NCBI RefSeq assembly: GCF_001641085.1
Contig: NZ_LXIE01000001.1
Coordinates: 124,001 to 188,000, forward strand
Reading direction: 5' to 3'
Length of the DNA: 64,000 bases
From: Aequorivita soesokkakensis
GTDB lineage: Bacteria; Bacteroidota; Bacteroidia; Flavobacteriales; Flavobacteriaceae
Below, piece by piece: positions 60,556-64,000 of the stretch; position 1 is the stretch's first letter, and each line of letters opens with the position of its first letter. The notes below the pieces were generated by a model. That model worked only from the letters and a program-made list of their open reading frames with translations, was not told the DNA's origin and made no database searches. Position numbers and translations under genes: made by a program.

Positions 60556-61817
60556 TGAATAAAGAAACGCTTCAGCATTACAGTTGTTTGCTTCAGGAAT
60601 ATCTTGTTAGCGAGGGAATGACCTTGCAATGGGCTATTTTTCTGAATGTGGTTGTAAACTGCATTATTGCTTTTATTGGCGTTTTTATTCTGGATGTGGT
60701 TTTTAGAAAATTTATAATTGAAGCTTTTAAAGCTTTCAGTAACAAAACCAAAACCACTTTCGACGATTATTTGGTGAAAAGTAATTTTCCTAAATTCGTT
60801 GCCCATATTTTGCCCTTGGTCATTTTATGGAACATAATTCCAATAATTTTTATTGAATCTCCTTTTATGACAGAGCTTTTGCTGATTGTGGCGAAAGTTT
60901 TTTCCGTAATACTTTTTATCTATATTTTCAGAAGTATTCTGCGCAGCACCCGAAAATTTCTTGAAGAAAGCGAGCGCTTTAAGGACAAGCCACTGGAAAG
61001 CTATGTGCAGGTAATGATGATTTTTGCTTGGGGAGTGGGCATTTTTTGGATTATCCAACTTCTAACAGGGTTTTCGCTTGTTAGCCTTACCACACTTGGT
61101 GCGGCTTCGGCTGTTCTTCTTCTAATTTTTAAGGATACTATTCTCGGTTTTGTGGCGAGTATCCAAGTTTCAGTGAACGATATTGTTCGCATTGGCGATT
61201 GGATTACGTTCAGCAAATTTGGCGCAGATGGTTATGTAACTGAAATAAATCTTGCAACGGTTCGCGTGCAGAATTTTGACAATACATTTACAACAATTCC
61301 AACCTATAGCTTGATTGCAGATTCCTTCCAAAACTGGCGCGGAATGCAGGAAAGCGACGGAAGAAGAATAAAACGCGCTATTTTTATAAAACAATCTTCC
61401 ATCCGTTTTCTTTCCGAGGAAGATATTGAAGGATTAAAGAAAATTCAGTTAATCAAACCTTATTTGGAGCATCGTCAAAAAGACGTTGACAAATTCAACC
61501 GAAAAAACGAAATTGATAAGGAATTGTTGATAAACGGCAGAAACCAAACAAATCTGGGTGTTTTCCGTTATTACGCAGATGCGCTTTTAAATGAAAACTC
61601 AGCCATCAATAAAGATCTGTTTTTAATGGTTCGACATTTGGCGCCTACTGATAAAGGAATTCCAATAGAAATATTCTGCTACAGCCGCGACAAAAGTTGG
61701 GTGAATTACGAACACATTCAAGCAGATATTTTTGACCATCTACTGGCCGCTGTCCCCTATTTCGATTTGGAGATTTTTGAATTGCCAACGGGAAAAGATC
61801 TTCAAGCCTTGGCTTAA
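60555..61817 (+). CDS. MscS-type channel 3 (YbdG-like)
   Basis: A 420-residue channel, larger than the other two. An N-terminal set of four helices (about 20-180) precedes the pore helix SLVSLTTLGAASAVLLLIFKDTILGFVASIQVS and the beta domain (NDIVRIGDWITFSKFGADGYVTEIN, TIPTYSLIADSFQNW). The long C-terminal domain (about 280-420) resembles the YbdG/MscM-type cytoplasmic part. Coupled to the DUF3817 gene by a 1-nt overlap. Confidence 0.9.
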   Translation: MNKETLQHYSCLLQEYLVSEGMTLQWAIFLNVVVNCIIAFIGVFILDVVFRKFIIEAFKAFSNKTKTTFDDYLVKSNFPKFVAHILPLVILWNIIPIIFIESPFMTELLLIVAKVFSVILFIYIFRSILRSTRKFLEESERFKDKPLESYVQVMMIFAWGVGIFWIIQLLTGFSLVSLTTLGAASAVLLLIFKDTILGFVASIQVSVNDIVRIGDWITFSKFGADGYVTEINLATVRVQNFDNTFTTIPTYSLIADSFQNWRGMQESDGRRIKRAIFIKQSSIRFLSEEDIEGLKKIQLIKPYLEHRQKDVDKFNRKNEIDKELLINGRNQTNLGVFRYYADALLNENSAINKDLFLMVRHLAPTDKGIPIEIFCYSRDKSWVNYEHIQADIFDHLLAAVPYFDLEIFELPTGKDLQALA

Positions 61818-61819
61818 AA

Positions 61820-62209
61820 TTATTTAGCCAATCGATCCTTTACGTATTCTGTTTCAGTCTTTCCGTGCGGAAAAGGGTTTCCGTCTTCGTCCAAACTTAC
61901 CATCGTAATTCTATCAATACTGATAATAACTTCGCGTGTCATTTTGTTACGCACTTCGCAAGCGAGGGTCAATGAAGTTCTTCCAAATTTTGTTACTTCT
62001 AAGCCTATTTCAATAATATCGCCCTTTTTCGCGGAGCTTCTGAAATTTATTTCACTCATAAATTTCGTGACCGTGCGCGGGTTTTCAAGCTGGATTATTG
62101 CATAAAGTGCCGCTTCCTCATCAATCCATTCCAAAAGTCTTCCGCCGAAAAGCGTTCCGTTGGGGTTTAAATCTTCTGGTTTAATCCATTTTCTTGTATG
62201 AAAGTTCAT
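61820..62209 (-). CDS. Acyl-CoA thioesterase (YciA-like hotdog)
   Basis: A 129-residue hotdog-fold thioesterase that would hydrolyse acyl-CoA. The conserved DLNPNGTLFGGRLLEWIDEEAALYA segment (14-38) includes the catalytic Asn and Asp region of the YciA/BFIT group, then EINFRSSAKKGDIIEIG. It starts directly after the DUF72 stop (no gap), so the two are likely in one transcript. Confidence 0.9.
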   Translation of the reverse strand: MNFHTRKWIKPEDLNPNGTLFGGRLLEWIDEEAALYAIIQLENPRTVTKFMSEINFRSSAKKGDIIEIGLEVTKFGRTSLTLACEVRNKMTREVIISIDRITMVSLDEDGNPFPHGKTETEYVKDRLAK

Positions 62210-63097
62210 TTAAAATAAAGTATCTGGGTTATCCATTTGGGGTATGTGAAGATCCGTTCCAAAACGTTCATTCGCTTTTTTAATAAAATGTGCCGAAAGC
62301 AATGGCGAAGCTTTTTCAAGATTTTGGTGAACAAAGAAATAAATATTCTGCAAACCTTGATCAATCCAAGTTTCCAAACGGTCTATCCAATCATCGAGAC
62401 GCGTATAATCGCTTTTGTGGTTTGCGCCGTTATAACGAATGAAAGCAGTGGGCGTCGTTAGCCGCATATGAAGCAAATCGCGCCTTCCGGCGGAATCTAC
62501 AATGGCGTTTGTAATGTTGTAATTCTCAAGAATTTTATACAATTCATTAGCAACTTCTTCATTGTTGAACCAATCGGTATGCCGAAATTCAATAGCTGGT
62601 TTTATATCCTTCGGAAGCATTTTAAAGAATGGCTCCAATCTGTCTATATTTTTAGGACCGAAATTATCTGGCAGTTGCACAAAGGGCATTTCCAGTTTTT
62701 CCTTCAAATTTGAGGAATTCAGAATATATTCGTTGAGGTTATCTTCACAATTTTGAAGTCTTCCCCAATGTGATATTCCTTGAAAAAACTTCGGAAAAAA
62801 CCTGAAATCGGGCGGCGTCTTTTCATACCATCCCGCAAATGTATCTGCCGGAAAAATTCTGTAAAAAGTCGCGTTCAGTTCAATGCTATTAAACTGGGTT
62901 GAATAATAAGCAAGTTCGTCTTTTGTGCCTCGTGGATAAAACCCTTTTAAATCGGCTTTGTTCCATTTTGCACAGCCCACGTACAGATTAGGTTTTTTGG
63001 CTTTCTTCTGTTTTGAAAGAATTTCCTGCGTTCCTGGATGATCTGGAGGAAGCGTAAAATCTATATTGCCGGGATCTTCAACTTTTCCGAATTTCAT
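62210..63097 (-). CDS. DUF72 domain protein
   Basis: A 295-residue protein of the DUF72 family (TIM-barrel-like, activity not established). Conserved pieces: YVGCAKWNKADLKGFYPRGTKDELAYYSTQFNSIELNATFYRI (starting near residue 39), FVQLPDNFGPKNIDRLE, AIEFRHTDWF and RYNGANHKSDY. It precedes the thioesterase gene with no intergenic space. Confidence 0.9.
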   Translation of the reverse strand: MKFGKVEDPGNIDFTLPPDHPGTQEILSKQKKAKKPNLYVGCAKWNKADLKGFYPRGTKDELAYYSTQFNSIELNATFYRIFPADTFAGWYEKTPPDFRFFPKFFQGISHWGRLQNCEDNLNEYILNSSNLKEKLEMPFVQLPDNFGPKNIDRLEPFFKMLPKDIKPAIEFRHTDWFNNEEVANELYKILENYNITNAIVDSAGRRDLLHMRLTTPTAFIRYNGANHKSDYTRLDDWIDRLETWIDQGLQNIYFFVHQNLEKASPLLSAHFIKKANERFGTDLHIPQMDNPDTLF

Positions 63098-63207
63098 GTT
63101 TTATGATCTTTTTAAGTAAAGATACTTTTAAAAAATTCACCTTCAAAAAATAATCCTTTGTAACTTTTAATTATGCTGTTAGTCTTATATTTACTAAAAT
63201 TTAAAAA

Positions 63208-63282
63208 ATGTTTTATGAAATGCCCAAATATAAAATTTCAAACAAAATGAAGAAGGAAACGGGGCATTCCAACTTCCATTAA
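63208..63282 (+). CDS. Possible 24-residue micro-ORF
   Basis: A short ORF (MFYEMPKYKISNKMKK, ending HSNFH) that starts 15 nt below a TATATTTA box (63186-63193) and 21 nt above the next gene. A TGTAAC (63159-63164) with AGTCTT 16 nt on also resembles the ECF-type promoter above the 50-kb micro-ORFs. Coding is not proven; it may simply be leader sequence. Confidence 0.25.
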   Translation: MFYEMPKYKISNKMKKETGHSNFH

Positions 63283-63302
63283 AAAACAAATATTCTATAC
63301 AG

Positions 63303-64000
63303 ATGAAAATTTTAAAAACACTTACCATCGCTTTTTTATTGACTGCAATTGTGCCCGTATCTGCACAAACGGCAGATGAAATTATTAACAATTACCTAGA
63401 AAACACGGGCGGTAAAGCTGCTTGGGAAAAACTGCAAAGTGTAAAAATGACCGCCACAGCAAACGCTCAAGGAATGGAAATTCCCGTGGAAGTATATCAA
63501 ACCAAAGATGGTAAACAACTAATAAAAATTAATTTCCAAGGACAAGATATTACTCAACTTGCTTTTGATGGAGAAACTATGTGGAGCACGAATTTTATGA
63601 CGATGGCTCCTGAAAAGAGCGATGCCGAGGCTACTGAAAATATGAAGAAACAAATGAAGGATTTCCCTACTCCTTTTATGAATTACAAAGAAAAAGGGTT
63701 TACTGTTGAAATGATGGGTAAAGAAACTAAAGAAGGGACTGAAACCTATAAAATAAAACTAACCCAAGAGCCTATTATGGTTGATGGTGTGGAAGAACCC
63801 AACGTTTCCTATTATTATTTTGACACTGAAAACTATGTGCCAATTGTTACTGAAAGTGAAATAAAAAGTGGGCCAATGAAAGGACAGATGAACGTTAGCA
63901 CGATGAGTGACTATCAAGAAGTTAATGGTCTTTATTTTCCTTTTGCCCTTTCAATGGGAGGTCAGGGAATTCAACTAAAGGAAGTGATTCTAAATCCTGA
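63303..64000 (+). CDS. Outer-membrane lipoprotein-sorting protein, 3' truncated
   Basis: The first ~232 codons of an exported protein that runs off the right edge. The signal peptide ends near VPVSAQ. The mature part (DEIINNYLENTGGKAAWEKLQSVKM, then LAFDGETMWSTNFM, LYFPFALSMGG) is the repeat of beta-strands typical of the LolA/LolB-like outer-membrane lipoprotein-sorting proteins of Bacteroidota. The exact role cannot be told from the fragment. The C-terminus is not visible. Confidence 0.8.
   Translation, partial: MKILKTLTIAFLLTAIVPVSAQTADEIINNYLENTGGKAAWEKLQSVKMTATANAQGMEIPVEVYQTKDGKQLIKINFQGQDITQLAFDGETMWSTNFMTMAPEKSDAEATENMKKQMKDFPTPFMNYKEKGFTVEMMGKETKEGTETYKIKLTQEPIMVDGVEEPNVSYYYFDTENYVPIVTESEIKSGPMKGQMNVSTMSDYQEVNGLYFPFALSMGGQGIQLKEVILNP

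Overview
The window looks like chromosomal core DNA of a Flavobacteriaceae bacterium (phylum Bacteroidota). Pointers are AT-rich sequence, A-rich leaders without Shine-Dalgarno motifs, repeated -7 boxes of the Bacteroidota type TAnnTTTG, a short primary sigma factor (288 aa), type IX secretion sorting domains, and housekeeping genes in flavobacterial form. The genus cannot be named from sequence alone. I see no insertion sequence, prophage, CRISPR array or rRNA gene.

Layout. 1-8 kb: the 3'-truncated tamB diverges from tsaD, a TfoX-like gene and rsmE; then a DUF1223 protein, a DUF4159 protein, an AI-2E-family permease and a methyltransferase. 8.0-8.4 kb: three tRNAs (Ser-GCT, Pro-TGG, Arg-TCT). 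8.5-19.4 kb: pgpH-type HD hydrolase, thiolase, NlpC/P60 hydrolase, TPR protein, gyrA and clpC. 19.5-28.2 kb: a sorting-domain protein, histidine ammonia-lyase, a thioredoxin-like lipoprotein, NAD(P)HX repair enzyme and a YitT permease. 28.2-31.7 kb: a leader with two tiny ORFs and two terminator hairpins, a J-KTSC fusion, an ECF sigma factor with a Cys/His-bearing membrane partner, and a small HMA-like protein. 31.7-40 kb: DMT permease, two SF2 helicases, VF530, a zinc-ribbon SDR and a divergent EF-G paralogue. 40-46.3 kb: cold-shock protein with a structured leader, MsrB, YceI, two pirins and a Crp/Fnr regulator. 46.4-52.3 kb: ExbD, DUF1287, MFS and VTT proteins, then three tandem micro-ORFs, DUF1456 and a universal stress protein. 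52.4-64 kb: rpoD, an SLC13 permease, three MscS-type channels, OmpA, a VanX-type dipeptidase, a thioesterase, a DUF72 protein and a partial lipoprotein-sorting protein.

The strongest new signal is at 50,051-50,426. Three consecutive short ORFs sit behind an ECF-type promoter and end at a strong terminator. The first two encode 28-residue basic peptides with identical starts (MRTLDSN) and near-identical ends (AYxWNxKRRF), and most third-position differences between them are synonymous, so the peptides themselves appear to be under selection.

Other leads are regulatory. YceI and the first pirin share a near-identical 20-nt site at the same distance from their -7 boxes, with a Crp/Fnr gene two genes away. 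The ECF sigma operon and the HMA-like gene share a spaced motif. The yitT and cold-shock leaders look like attenuators.
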